Shown here: positions 7,894-16,439 of the stretch, one piece after another
Layout: every line of letters starts with the position of its first letter
Position numbering within the stretch: the first letter of the stretch is position 1
Source of the DNA: Desulfobacterales bacterium
GTDB taxonomy: Bacteria; Desulfobacterota; Desulfobacteria; Desulfobacterales; JAFDCJ01
Reading direction: 5' to 3'
Length of the DNA stretch: 18,966 bases
Assembly (NCBI GenBank): GCA_020345785.1
Contig: CP070771.1
Coordinates: forward strand, 3,637,933-3,656,898
The notes under the pieces: model-generated
Told to the model about the DNA's origin: nothing
Database searches by the model: none
The model's input: only the letters and a program-made list of their open reading frames with translations
Translations under genes and position numbers: made by a program

Positions 7894-8688
7894 ATGGCGC
7901 AATACAGAATCGACAAGGACAGGTTCAACGGCCATGTGGTGGTGATCACTGGTGCCGGGAATGGTATCGGACGTAGCTGTGCGTTGAGGTTCGCGATGGA
8001 GGGGGCCAGGTGTCTGATCTGCGATGTAGACGAGGAAGGGTTGCGTGAAACGAACCGAGTTATCAAGGAAAATAACGGGATTTCGGAGTATTACGTATTT
8101 GACATCACGAATCAAAAACAGATGCTATCGTCTGTGAATTCGATGATAGAAGAACATAGACAGATCCACGTCTTGGTTCACAGTGCAGGTATCGGCTATG
8201 AGAGGGCGTTTGTTGAAATGACCACCGAAGAATGGATGAAGTGCATTGATATCAATCTGAACGGAGTAGTCCTTATGACACAGCCCATCCTGAAAAACAT
8301 GATTGAGCACCGATTCGGGAAAATCATCAACATCTCATCACAAGCAGGCAAGACAGGCAGGACCCTGCATACGCATTACTCCGCGTCGAAGTTCGGTCTT
8401 AATGGCTTCACGCAGGCTCTGGCCATGGAGGTCGCAGAATATGGCATCAACGTCAATGCCGTTTGTCCTAGCAGGATCGTTTCGGAGATGATTGAAAATC
8501 TTCTAAAAGAGAGAGTAAAAAGAGGCAACCAGTGTTATGAGGAGGTCCTGGAGGATTACCGGAAGGGAATACCGATTGGTCGGTTGGGCCGTCCTGACGA
8601 TGTGGCCGCCTTGGTCGCATTTCTTGCGTCGGAGGAGGGCAGCTACATTACTGGGCAGTTTGTTTCGACGTCCGGCGGCAGGCTGTAA
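7894..8688 (+). CDS. Short-chain dehydrogenase/reductase (polyol/sugar-type SDR)
   Basis: This is a 264-residue classical SDR. The cofactor motif TGAGNGIG is at 19-26. Asp44 at the end of the second strand (LICDVDEEG) predicts NAD over NADP. The structural HSAG (96-99) replaces the usual NAG, and catalysis would use Ser149 (INISSQAG), Tyr162 and Lys166 (YSASK). The C-terminal GRLGRPDDVA and YITGQ stretches are typical of this fold. It would interconvert a hydroxyl and a keto group on a small metabolite in the cytoplasm. Its position after the kinases and before a zinc-dependent dehydrogenase suggests a role in processing the transported sugar or polyol. The precise substrate cannot be read from the sequence. 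Confidence 0.9.
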   Translation: MAQYRIDKDRFNGHVVVITGAGNGIGRSCALRFAMEGARCLICDVDEEGLRETNRVIKENNGISEYYVFDITNQKQMLSSVNSMIEEHRQIHVLVHSAGIGYERAFVEMTTEEWMKCIDINLNGVVLMTQPILKNMIEHRFGKIINISSQAGKTGRTLHTHYSASKFGLNGFTQALAMEVAEYGINVNAVCPSRIVSEMIENLLKERVKRGNQCYEEVLEDYRKGIPIGRLGRPDDVAALVAFLASEEGSYITGQFVSTSGGRL

Positions 8689-8745
8689 TGGTCCGGAATG
8701 ATGGTATAGGAGCATTGCGACAACGGACAGTACAAGGGGAAAAGA

Positions 8746-9783
8746 ATGGAAGCTCTAGTGAAATACAAAAGAGGGAGAGGTTTTTGTGAAGTGAGAGAAG
8801 TCGAAGAACCTGTTCCCCACGACGACGAGGTCCTCATACGGATAAAAGCAGCAGGTATTTGTGGGTCTGATCTCCATTTTTATGACGGGAGTCTCACGAC
8901 CTGTATTCCTCCTGTTATCCTGGGACATGAATTTTCTGGCGTGATCGAGCAGGTGGGAAAAAATGTGATCCATTTCAAGGAGGGTGACCGGGTGGTTGCC
9001 GAGGCCCATAAGGGTGGCTGCGGACTGTGCGTTCACTGTTTGACGGGCAAGGTAGAGATCTGCGATAATAAGAAGGCCGCCGGTTATAAGATAGACGGCT
9101 GCTTTGCGCCCTATCTCACACTGCCAGAGTTTGCCCTCCACCGGATTCCGGAAAACCTGACCTTTGAGCAGGCGGCCTTGATCGAGCCCCTGGCTATAGG
9201 CGTCAAGGGCGTTCTCGAAAGGACCCGGGTCGATCCAGAAGATTTTGTTGTGGTCCTGGGCTGTGGTCCTATAGGTCTTCTAGCCGCAGCTGCCGCGCGA
9301 GCCGAAGGCGCCCGTAAGGTGCTTATCACTGGAACCGCGCGTGACGAGAAGATTAGACTTCCGGCTGCTGCGAAGATGAAAATCGACTACGCTGTTAATA
9401 GCGATAAAGAAGATCTATTCGAAAAGGTGATGGACTTAACTAACGGACGGGGAGCCGATTTGGTGGTCGAAGCCTGTGGGGCTGAACCGGCCATCCATCA
9501 GGCATTTGAGATAATTCGAAAAGAAGGAAGAATCAGTGCCGTGGGCCACACGGGAAAAAAGACCTTGTCCGTTCCATGGGAAACAGGTCTGATGAAGAGT
9601 GTGCAGTTGACTTGGAGCCATAGTTCGAACTGGACTAGCTGGGAACGGGCCATTTCCATATTGGCGGGCGGCAAGATCGATGTGAGCCCTCTGATCTCCT
9701 ACAGTTTTCCGCTGGCAGAATGGGAGAAAGCTTTCGAACTCCTCGAGAATATGGAGGCTATCAAGATTCTGTTGCTACCGTGA
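8746..9783 (+). CDS. Zinc-dependent medium-chain dehydrogenase (sorbitol/threonine dehydrogenase-like)
   Basis: This 345-residue MDR enzyme has full zinc ligands: Cys39 (GICGSD), His61-Glu62 (GHEFSG) and Glu147 for the catalytic metal, and Cys92, Cys95, Cys98 and Cys106 for the structural metal. The Rossmann motif is GCGPIG at 172-177. The second strand ends LITGTARDE, without the aspartate normally found there in NAD-dependent sorbitol dehydrogenases and with an Arg nearby, so NADP use is possible (inferred). The ribosome site AAGGGG lies ahead of the ATG. It is the last gene of the + strand module, 57 bases after the SDR. It probably oxidises a secondary alcohol of the imported polyol or reduces the matching ketose. 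Confidence 0.9.
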   Translation: MEALVKYKRGRGFCEVREVEEPVPHDDEVLIRIKAAGICGSDLHFYDGSLTTCIPPVILGHEFSGVIEQVGKNVIHFKEGDRVVAEAHKGGCGLCVHCLTGKVEICDNKKAAGYKIDGCFAPYLTLPEFALHRIPENLTFEQAALIEPLAIGVKGVLERTRVDPEDFVVVLGCGPIGLLAAAAARAEGARKVLITGTARDEKIRLPAAAKMKIDYAVNSDKEDLFEKVMDLTNGRGADLVVEACGAEPAIHQAFEIIRKEGRISAVGHTGKKTLSVPWETGLMKSVQLTWSHSSNWTSWERAISILAGGKIDVSPLISYSFPLAEWEKAFELLENMEAIKILLLP

Positions 9784-9820
9784 TAGGGGGAATCTATCTG
9801 CCACCAAGTTACCATATAAA

Positions 9821-10631
9821 TTAATTGGTTTCCGTCAGGAATGCAGTAATTATGTGATTGAATGCATCTGGCGCTTCCATATGGGGACTGTGTCCAACTC
9901 CCTTTAGTTCTACCAAGTATGCGCTAACATTTTTGCTAAAGCCCGTGACTGATCACTCTGAACAATAAGATCTTGATTTCGATTGGCAATAAGTGTGGGT
10001 GGATAAAAATCAGAAATCGTATCCGTTACAGCTATATATTGAACCATTGCTCTCAAATGGGCTTTTATGGCATAAGGCCGATTTTATTTAACGATAACAG
10101 AAACCATTTCATTTAATATGGATTTGTGCTTTTGCAGATACCGTTCCCCGAAGACTATTGGAAGCATTGACCATGCCAATGTTTCGAGGTTGCCAGTATT
10201 TAAAATTTGACTCCAACATTTTAGAAGCACAACTGCACGCGGACTGAGGTTTATAACCAATCCGCATATCCACATAAAACCATTCTGTTTATCCGTCCAG
10301 GGGCTAAAGTTCCAAAACTGCAGGCGACGCGAGCCCCATGACTCAGGCCTACCAAATGGATACGATTCACACATAAATAATCCAATAGCTGAATCAAATC
10401 ATTTATATGAATACTGAGGCTTAAATTTGATTGTCCCAAATCGCTTTGCCCCTGTCCCCGGGCATCGTACAATAAGATATTAAATTTATATTTTAAATAT
10501 CGTGCTTGCATCCACCACGATTTAGTAGTCAGGATCGTACCGTTTAAGAAAACAATCACCGGTGCATCAATTTGTAGTTTATGAAATTCGTAATATATAT
10601 TACAGTTGTCCGTTGTTTTAAAGTAACTCAT
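9821..10631 (-). pseudogene. Broken alpha/beta hydrolase
   Basis: The remnant starts at ATG 10631 (MSYFKTTDNCNIYYEFHK) behind an AGGAAG site and ends at the stop at 9821. The whole hydrolase can be followed across three lesions. Frame 1 gives the core with nucleophile motif GLSHG and ends at a stop at 10251-10253. The next part (NLSPRAVVLLKCWSQIL, then FGERYL) continues in another frame, implying loss of one base near 10255. A stop at 10084-10086 follows, after which the same frame resumes (NRPYAIKAHLRAM, then NRNQD). A second one-base loss in an A-run near 9928 moves the C-terminus (GVGHSPHMEAPDAF, with the catalytic His) to a third frame. All catalytic residues are recognisable, so decay is recent or some lesions are sequencing errors. 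It is the last gene of the dehydrogenase operon. Confidence 0.78.
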
Positions 10632-10763
10632 TAATTTTGAAGACTTCCTGAGGATTATCTTTACTGCAGAGGAACTGCCAACTTGCGACCTCGGCAAATA
10701 CCAACTGCACAGAAGCTCGTCGCTATGCTTCAAATATTCTCATTTTCTTTTGATAGAGTTTAA

Positions 10764-12161
10764 TCAGATGTGAATTGCCGCTCGGAAGACATTCAGGGTG
10801 GCCTCCCTAATGACCTCCGAAAGAGTTGGATGTGCGTGGATGGTATGGGTTATTTCTTCATCGCTGCATTCTAAGGTCTTAGCAAGACAAAGTTCCGCTA
10901 TCAATTCAGTGGCTTCTGGTCCAATAATATGAGCCCCAAGAAGCTCCCTATATTGGGAATCAAAGATTACCTTCACAAGCCCTTCGGTTTCTCCTATCAC
11001 TCTAGCTTTGCCGCTTGCGCTAAAAGGATATCTTCCAACTTTGATATTATATCCCTCTTCTAATGCTTGCTGTTCAGTTAATCCGACAGTTGCCACCTGG
11101 GGCTTGCAATACGTACAAGCCGGAAAATTCTTATAATTCATACCTGGAGTCTCTTTACCCGCTATTTTATCCACGCATACAATGCCTTCGTGAGAAGCTA
11201 TATGTGCCAACCAGGGCTCCCCCGCAACGTCACCAATGGCATAGATTCCGTCCACATTGGTTCTCATGAACTCATCAGTGATGATAGCACTTTTTTCTGT
11301 TTTCACTCCTACCTTTTCTAACCGAATACCTTCTATATTCCCCTGAACTCCAATCGCGACCAAGCAGCAATCCGCACTGATCATTCTTGTACCGTTAACC
11401 TCGGCCAATTTAGCGGTGACTTTGTTCTTCTCGGTCTTTATTGATTCCACAGTAGCTTTTGTATAAATCTTTATCCCTGCCTTTTCAAAATTCCGCTTTA
11501 AAACTTCGGAAATTTCGCTATCTGCGGTTGGTAGTATATGCGGCATCATTTCGACTATCTCAATTTTAGTTCCGAATGTATGATACAAATATCCGAACTC
11601 GATCCCTATAGAACCCGCACCAATAATAATCATTGATTTGGGTGGTTTTTTCATTAATAAAGCCTCTTTGCTAGTAATTATCCGTTTCCCATCTATTTTG
11701 ACTCCGGGGAAGGACCGAGCTCGACCGCCGGTTGCGATTATAATGTGTTTGGACATAACACGGTCAATTTCATGCCCCTTGTTGTTATTGATTGTTACAG
11801 TAGAGCTGTCTGCTAAGGTGCCAACTCCCCTAATCACACTAATATTATTCTTTTTCATTAGGCTTTCAACGCCGCGAGAATTTGTTTCTGCCAAACCTCG
11901 GCTTCTTTGAATAACATTAGCAAAATCAAACTTTAATTTTTCAAAGGTGAAACCCCATTTTGAGGCTTCCTTTAAAAATTCCATTTGTTCAGCACTTTTT
12001 AATAGGGATTTGGTAGGTATACATCCCCAGTTGAGGCAGACTCCACCCAGAGCGGCTTTTTCAACGATGGCGGTCTTCATCCCGCATTGAGATGAGCGGA
12101 TCGCTGCCACATAACCTCCGGGTCCTCCACCGATAACTACTAAATCAAAAATTTTCGCCAT
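10764..12161 (-). CDS. lpdA: Dihydrolipoamide dehydrogenase (E3)
   Basis: This is a 465-residue FAD-dependent pyridine nucleotide-disulphide oxidoreductase that re-oxidises dihydrolipoyl groups on E2 and makes NADH. The FAD motif is GGGPGG (11-16), the redox disulphide is Cys42/Cys47 in GGVCLNWGCIPTK, the NAD motif is GAGSIGIEFG, and the second FAD contact is GIYAIGDVAG. The catalytic His444-Glu449 pair sits in HAHPTLSE at the dimer interface. Length is standard. ATG 12161 is chosen over TTG 12164 because only the former is usual and AAGG precedes it. It belongs to the same - strand operon as E1 and E2, so it is probably the dedicated E3. It carries no N-terminal lipoyl domain. Confidence 0.95.
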   Translation of the reverse strand: MAKIFDLVVIGGGPGGYVAAIRSSQCGMKTAIVEKAALGGVCLNWGCIPTKSLLKSAEQMEFLKEASKWGFTFEKLKFDFANVIQRSRGLAETNSRGVESLMKKNNISVIRGVGTLADSSTVTINNNKGHEIDRVMSKHIIIATGGRARSFPGVKIDGKRIITSKEALLMKKPPKSMIIIGAGSIGIEFGYLYHTFGTKIEIVEMMPHILPTADSEISEVLKRNFEKAGIKIYTKATVESIKTEKNKVTAKLAEVNGTRMISADCCLVAIGVQGNIEGIRLEKVGVKTEKSAIITDEFMRTNVDGIYAIGDVAGEPWLAHIASHEGIVCVDKIAGKETPGMNYKNFPACTYCKPQVATVGLTEQQALEEGYNIKVGRYPFSASGKARVIGETEGLVKVIFDSQYRELLGAHIIGPEATELIAELCLAKTLECSDEEITHTIHAHPTLSEVIREATLNVFRAAIHI

Positions 12162-12185
12162 CAACCTTATCCTTAAAAGTTCCCA

Positions 12186-12204
12186 GTAATTTTTTTAAAA
12201 TTAC
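12186..12204. repeat. AT-rich palindrome in the SDR-lpdA gap
   Basis: GTAATTTT and AAAATTAC are perfect 8-base arms around TTT, about 25 bases upstream of the E3 start. It would form a weak hairpin in the operon mRNA, perhaps limiting read-through between SDR and E3, or act as a protein site. Confidence 0.3.
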
Positions 12205-12264
12205 ATTAACTCAATTGATTTTTAGTACACAAACCACACAAAGGTTAAACTGCCCAAGCGCTTT

Positions 12265-12978
12265 TTAAACTTCAAATCGCTTAAGATTTATTTCAGGTAT
12301 ATCAATATTATTCGGTTGGCGGATCAAATAAAGGACGAGTTCCGCTATGTTCTCAGGTTCAATTAAAGAGCCTTGACTGACTCGGTTGCCCACGTATGTG
12401 TCCTTAACAAGGTCGGTCCTGACAACACCCGGGCAAATCGTATGAACATGAACATTATACGGCTTAGCCTCGATTGATAGACAGCGTGTAAATCCTAGCA
12501 GCCCATGCTTACTTGCGCAATAGGCTGCCTGATAGATGTAGCCTTGGATACCGGCTGTACTGGCAATTGCTATAATCCGGCCTCCTTTTTGGTTCATCAT
12601 CTTTTGAAGGGCACTTCTGCATAAAATAAATGTCGCCGTGAGGTTTGTTTTAAGAACCTTATCCCATTCTTCAACTGTAATTTCAGTAATCGGTTTTTCT
12701 AAAAAAATACCTGCATTGCTTATTAGCACATCTAAAGGATCGAAATGCTGGTATATCTTTTTCAAAGAATTCTCTATGGCATCAGCGTCAAGTAGATCAC
12801 AAGGAACGGCTATAGCTTCACCCCCAGCAGTGTGAACTTCATCTACCACTTTTTGCAACTTTTTTGTTGAACGAGCCAGTAAGGCTAATCGCATTTTTTC
12901 TTTACCAAGAGAAACTGCAATAGTTTTACCTATGCCACGACTTGCACCTGTAATTATCGCTGTTTTTCCGCTAAGCAT
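12265..12978 (-). CDS. Short-chain dehydrogenase/reductase within the dehydrogenase operon
   Basis: This is a 237-residue classical SDR. The cofactor motif TGASRGIG is at 10-17. Arg36-Ser37 after the second strand (LLARSTKK) favours NADP(H). NAG is at 88-90, and the catalytic set is Ser140, Tyr153 and Lys157 (YCASK). A CPGVVRTDL segment follows. It is transcribed between E1 alpha and E3, with AGGAT ahead of the ATG. If the complex acts on acetoin, a diacetyl/acetoin reductase would be a natural partner; a 3-oxoacyl-type reductase is equally compatible with the sequence. NADP preference contrasts with the NAD-type SDR at 7894. The C-terminal extension that often completes the substrate pocket is short. 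Confidence 0.88.
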   Translation of the reverse strand: MLSGKTAIITGASRGIGKTIAVSLGKEKMRLALLARSTKKLQKVVDEVHTAGGEAIAVPCDLLDADAIENSLKKIYQHFDPLDVLISNAGIFLEKPITEITVEEWDKVLKTNLTATFILCRSALQKMMNQKGGRIIAIASTAGIQGYIYQAAYCASKHGLLGFTRCLSIEAKPYNVHVHTICPGVVRTDLVKDTYVGNRVSQGSLIEPENIAELVLYLIRQPNNIDIPEINLKRFEV

Positions 12979-13131
12979 GTTTTTATCCTACCTTATTCAA
13001 GATTCAGAGTTTGATCACAAATAATTCCCTATAAATCTGAAACATCGACAAATACTTTTTGACTTAATCGCCTCCGGTCGTTGCCGTAAATAATGGTTAT
13101 AATATCAGGAACACAGGTTAGGTGTCTTATC

Positions 13132-14118
13132 TCACCCAAAAGCAGACACAGTCTCATAGACACCTCGCAAGATATCCGAAGGATCAGGTATTGTGCATTC
13201 TTTTTCGCTGTAATTAACAGCCTCCTCAATTTCTTCAACAACCTTTTTTTCTAAACTTTTATAGGCTTCTTCAGTTAGAATGCCTTCACTGATTAGCTCT
13301 TTTTTGAACCTCTTTATGGGATCATTCTTTTCCCCTATTTTCCTCTCTTTATCAGTACGGTAAATGTCGGCATCACTTATGGAATGGCCCGACCATCGAT
13401 GAACCATACACTCTAAAAGGGTAGGACCTTTTCCAGTTCGAGCCCTTATGATTGCTTTACTTGCCTCTAAATAGACTTTTCGGACATCATTCCCGTTTAA
13501 ATTGACACCTGGGATGCCGTAACCTTTTGCTCGATCGACCAATTTTTTCATTCCGGTCGCTTTTTCCACGGAAACAGACATCGCATAAGCATTATTAATA
13601 AGAACGAAAATGACTGGTAGCTTGAGCGCAGAAGCTAGATTAAGGCCTTCATGAAAGTCGCCTCTGTTTGCTGCTCCGTCACCAAAAAAACACACCATCA
13701 CCGCACTTTTTCCGTCCATTTTAAGTCCCAAAGCCACACCAACAGCAATAGGAATCACACTTCCGATAGGACCGGGCATCGGAATAATATGCTTGGAGAG
13801 GTCACCGTACATATGAGAACCTGTCGGAACTCGGCCCCCTTCACATCCTTCCTTTTTTGCATAATAGCCTGCCATCAGGTTTTTCAGAGACATGCCCTTC
13901 ATCAGTTCCGGATTCTTTCCGCGATGGTATAAAGACACATAATCTTTTTCCTCTAGACCATAGCAAACTCCGACGCTAGTAGCTTCTTGGCCAATTCCAG
14001 GGTGGTGGTGGCCTCGCAAACGAGCCTCTTTAAAAAGGGTAGTGATACGTTCTTCGAGTCTTCTTCCTATTAGCATCCAGTATGCCATTTTTTTTAAATC
14101 TTTATTTGGTATACTCAT
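13132..14118 (-). CDS. Thiamine-diphosphate dehydrogenase E1 component, alpha subunit
   Basis: This is a 328-residue E1 alpha subunit of the pyruvate/2-oxoisovalerate/acetoin dehydrogenase family. The thiamine-diphosphate motif runs from GDG (146-148) to NN (175-176) with the usual spacing. The region RGHHHPGIGQEA (35-46) corresponds to the family's conserved IGQEA segment, and HRWSGHSISD resembles the E1 phosphorylation-loop region. The stretch that normally reads RGHGH before the LMAE helix is here YHRGKNPELMKGMSLKNLMAGYY, so the active-site entrance is atypical. AGGAAA sits 7-8 bases before the ATG. With the beta subunit it would form the alpha2beta2 decarboxylase or acetoin-cleaving component that acylates E2. 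Acetoin dehydrogenase AcoA is one possible identity, but the substrate is unproven. Confidence 0.88.
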   Translation of the reverse strand: MSIPNKDLKKMAYWMLIGRRLEERITTLFKEARLRGHHHPGIGQEATSVGVCYGLEEKDYVSLYHRGKNPELMKGMSLKNLMAGYYAKKEGCEGGRVPTGSHMYGDLSKHIIPMPGPIGSVIPIAVGVALGLKMDGKSAVMVCFFGDGAANRGDFHEGLNLASALKLPVIFVLINNAYAMSVSVEKATGMKKLVDRAKGYGIPGVNLNGNDVRKVYLEASKAIIRARTGKGPTLLECMVHRWSGHSISDADIYRTDKERKIGEKNDPIKRFKKELISEGILTEEAYKSLEKKVVEEIEEAVNYSEKECTIPDPSDILRGVYETVSAFG

Positions 14119-14159
14119 ATGATTTCCTTTCTTATCGAATATCTGTTAGATAGCACAAA

Positions 14160-15371
14160 TCAGTGCAATACCAAAAAAAGTGATTTAAGATTTTCCAGTT
14201 TATCGCGCATTTCAGCAAAGAACCGGGAAGCGGGGCCACCATGGACAGCTCGATGGTCATAGGAATTGGTCACAAACATCTTTTTTCTAATTTCTATGGA
14301 CCCATCTATTACAGCAGGAACCTCTCGCACTGCGCCAACACAGATGATAGTCGTCTGGGGAGGAACAATAATCGAGAAGCCGGTATATAATCCCAGGGGT
14401 CCTACATTTGAAATTGTAATTGTAGCATCTTGGACGTCTCTGGGCTCAAGTTTGTCATCGCGAGCTCTACCGACGAGAGATTTCAGTTCGGCGGCTAACT
14501 GCACAATCGATTTGTTTTGAACTTGTTTAACCACAGGTACAATCAGCTTTCCATTCGCATCAACCGCAATTCCGATATTTAAATCCTGCCTTATAACATA
14601 ATGATCTCCATAACAGTGAGCATTGATTTCAGGTGTGACCTTGATTGCGGCCTGAATGGCTTTCATTAGAAAAGGCATATAAGTCAACCGTGGCATTGAT
14701 GGATCATTTTGGATTTCTGTGATATAGTGGGACAATTCTGTTACATCGATATCAATGGATTGAGCGTGGTGGGGTATCTCAGTCCAACTGGCAGTTAAGC
14801 GTTCAGCGATGACTTTGCGCCAATGAGTTAGTTGCACCGTTTTATCGGCAACAGATGTCTGTGGTGCTGACGGATAGGCAGCGTTAGCTTTTTCATATTC
14901 TGGCTCGGTCCGGTCTTTATTTTGCTTGATGAAAATGAGAACATCTTCTTTGATTATCCGCCCTCCTGGTCCACTACCTGATGGAATTAGAGACAAGTCA
15001 ATACCTTCTTTTTTTGCGAAGGTCATTGCAAGTCGTGATATCCGTCTTCTTCTTAAACTCCTATTGTATTGAGGGGCTTCAGATTCACTCTTGGATAGAC
15101 TATGATTTATTTCTTCAGAAATATCGATGTTAGCCTCTGTAGTGATGATTCCTAAAACATAACCGACCGGAACTACATCTCCAACCTTGCATCGTATTTC
15201 TATTAATATTCCGCTACTTGGCGCTGGAATTTCAACATTAACCTTCTCGGTTTCAACTGAAACGATCGGCTCTCCTTCTTGAACCTCGTCTCCTATATTT
15301 TTGAACCATTCAACAATTGTTCCCTCTGCAATACCAAATCCTGTTTCTGGAACTTTTATTTCGTGCAACAT
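14160..15371 (-). CDS. Dihydrolipoamide acyltransferase (E2)
   Basis: This 403-residue protein has the full E2 layout. A single lipoyl domain (about 1-78) carries the lipoylated Lys43 in ETEKVNVEI. A polar linker leads to a peripheral subunit-binding domain (about 107-145, RRRRISRLAMTFAKKEGIDL to GRIIKEDV), then a second linker and a catalytic acyltransferase domain from about 180. The C-terminal active-site motif reads SYDHRAVHGG: His373 is present, but the Asp expected four residues later (DHRxxDG) is His377, encoded by CAT at 14241-14243. The ribosome site GGGAGG precedes the ATG. It lies between the two E1 genes, 41 bases before E1 alpha. It would carry acyl groups from E1 to CoA. The alpha/beta-hydrolase-fused AcoC type is not what is seen here. 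Confidence 0.92.
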   Translation of the reverse strand: MLHEIKVPETGFGIAEGTIVEWFKNIGDEVQEGEPIVSVETEKVNVEIPAPSSGILIEIRCKVGDVVPVGYVLGIITTEANIDISEEINHSLSKSESEAPQYNRSLRRRRISRLAMTFAKKEGIDLSLIPSGSGPGGRIIKEDVLIFIKQNKDRTEPEYEKANAAYPSAPQTSVADKTVQLTHWRKVIAERLTASWTEIPHHAQSIDIDVTELSHYITEIQNDPSMPRLTYMPFLMKAIQAAIKVTPEINAHCYGDHYVIRQDLNIGIAVDANGKLIVPVVKQVQNKSIVQLAAELKSLVGRARDDKLEPRDVQDATITISNVGPLGLYTGFSIIVPPQTTIICVGAVREVPAVIDGSIEIRKKMFVTNSYDHRAVHGGPASRFFAEMRDKLENLKSLFLVLH

Positions 15372-15390
15372 TTATGATTCCTCCCTCTGC

Positions 15391-16374
15391 CTATGCAATT
15401 TCTAAAACCGCCTTAACAATCTTTTCAGCATTAGGCAGATAAAATTGCTCCATTTCCGGAGAAGAGGGGACTGGACAAAAAGGAGCTCCCAAACGCTTTA
15501 CTGGTGCTTCTAGAAAATTTATGCCTTTGTCCGCCAAAATGGCTGCAATTTCACCACCGAATCCACCAACTACTGGAGCCTCATGGACGATGACGACCTT
15601 TCCTGTTTTTTCAACTGATTGGAGTATAAGTTCTTCATCCAATGGCAGTATGGTTCGAGGGTCCAATACTTCTGCTTGAATGTTTTTCTGTTCCAAAATT
15701 TTAGCTGCTTCAAGTGCCTGCTGCACCATAGCCGACATGGCGATGATGGTTACATCGTCACCTTCTTTCTTAATATCGCCCTTTCCAATTGGAACAATGT
15801 AATCATTTTCAGGAACAGGACCCTTAAGTCTTTTGTAGAGAAACTTGTGTTCTAAAACCAACACAGGATCGTTGTCGCGCACAGCTGCTTTAAGGAGCCC
15901 TTTGACATCAGAAGATGTAGAAGGCAGCACGACTTTTAGGCCAGGAACTCCGGCAAACCAACTCTCAAAACACTGGGAATGGTGCATTCCTGCACCGACA
16001 CCTCCTCCATAAGCAGTTCGATAAACAATTGGGACATCGACCTTCCCTCCAAGCGACCAACGCATCTTGGCCGCACAATTAACAATCTGCTCAGAGGCGA
16101 TTGTCAAAAAATCGCCAAACATAAGTTCTACTATCGGGCGATATCCGACAAGGGCTGCACCAATTGCACACCCGGCAATAGCAGATTCTGATAAAGGGGC
16201 ATCAATGACCCGCTCACTGCCAAATTTATCAAAAAGACCGCGGGTAGCACCGAAAACCCCCCCACCGCCATAGCCAACTGCAATGTCTTCACCAATTATA
16301 AAAACCTTATCGTCTCTGGCCATCTCCTCGGTGAGGGCCTCATTCACAGCGTCTATATAAAATAAATCCTTCAT
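15391..16374 (-). CDS. Thiamine-diphosphate dehydrogenase E1 component, beta subunit
   Basis: This is a 327-residue E1 beta subunit. Landmarks are IGEDIAVGYGGGGVFGAT (27-44), DAPLSESAIAGCAIGAALVG, the FGDFLTIASEQIVNCAAKMRW helix region, HHSQCFESWFAGVPGLKVVLPST, and the C-terminal DPRTILPLDEE and HEAPVVGGFGGE motifs typical of the family. ATG 16374 is chosen because GAGGTGA sits just upstream and the family begins close to this Met (MKDLFYIDAVNEAL); a start at 16437 would add 21 unrelated residues. It is the first gene of the - strand operon, 19 bases upstream of E2. The order beta-E2-alpha is unusual, since alpha and beta genes are normally adjacent. Confidence 0.93.
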   Translation of the reverse strand: MKDLFYIDAVNEALTEEMARDDKVFIIGEDIAVGYGGGGVFGATRGLFDKFGSERVIDAPLSESAIAGCAIGAALVGYRPIVELMFGDFLTIASEQIVNCAAKMRWSLGGKVDVPIVYRTAYGGGVGAGMHHSQCFESWFAGVPGLKVVLPSTSSDVKGLLKAAVRDNDPVLVLEHKFLYKRLKGPVPENDYIVPIGKGDIKKEGDDVTIIAMSAMVQQALEAAKILEQKNIQAEVLDPRTILPLDEELILQSVEKTGKVVIVHEAPVVGGFGGEIAAILADKGINFLEAPVKRLGAPFCPVPSSPEMEQFYLPNAEKIVKAVLEIA

Positions 16375-16410
16375 TGTCACCTCGCTTGAACTGAATAAAT
16401 TGAATTTTAA

Positions 16411-16426
16411 AAGAATGTGTATTCTT
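16411..16426. promoter_or_regulatory. 16-bp palindrome, candidate operator for the dehydrogenase operon
   Basis: AAGAAT-GTGT-ATTCTT has perfect 6-base arms. It lies between the predicted -10 element (16440-16445) and the E1 beta start codon, about where the transcript would begin, so a bound repressor would block transcription. The nearby GntR/HutC-type regulator is the candidate binder. No second copy was found near the regulator gene, so the pairing is inferred. Confidence 0.45.
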
Positions 16427-16439
16427 CTGTCATGCAATC

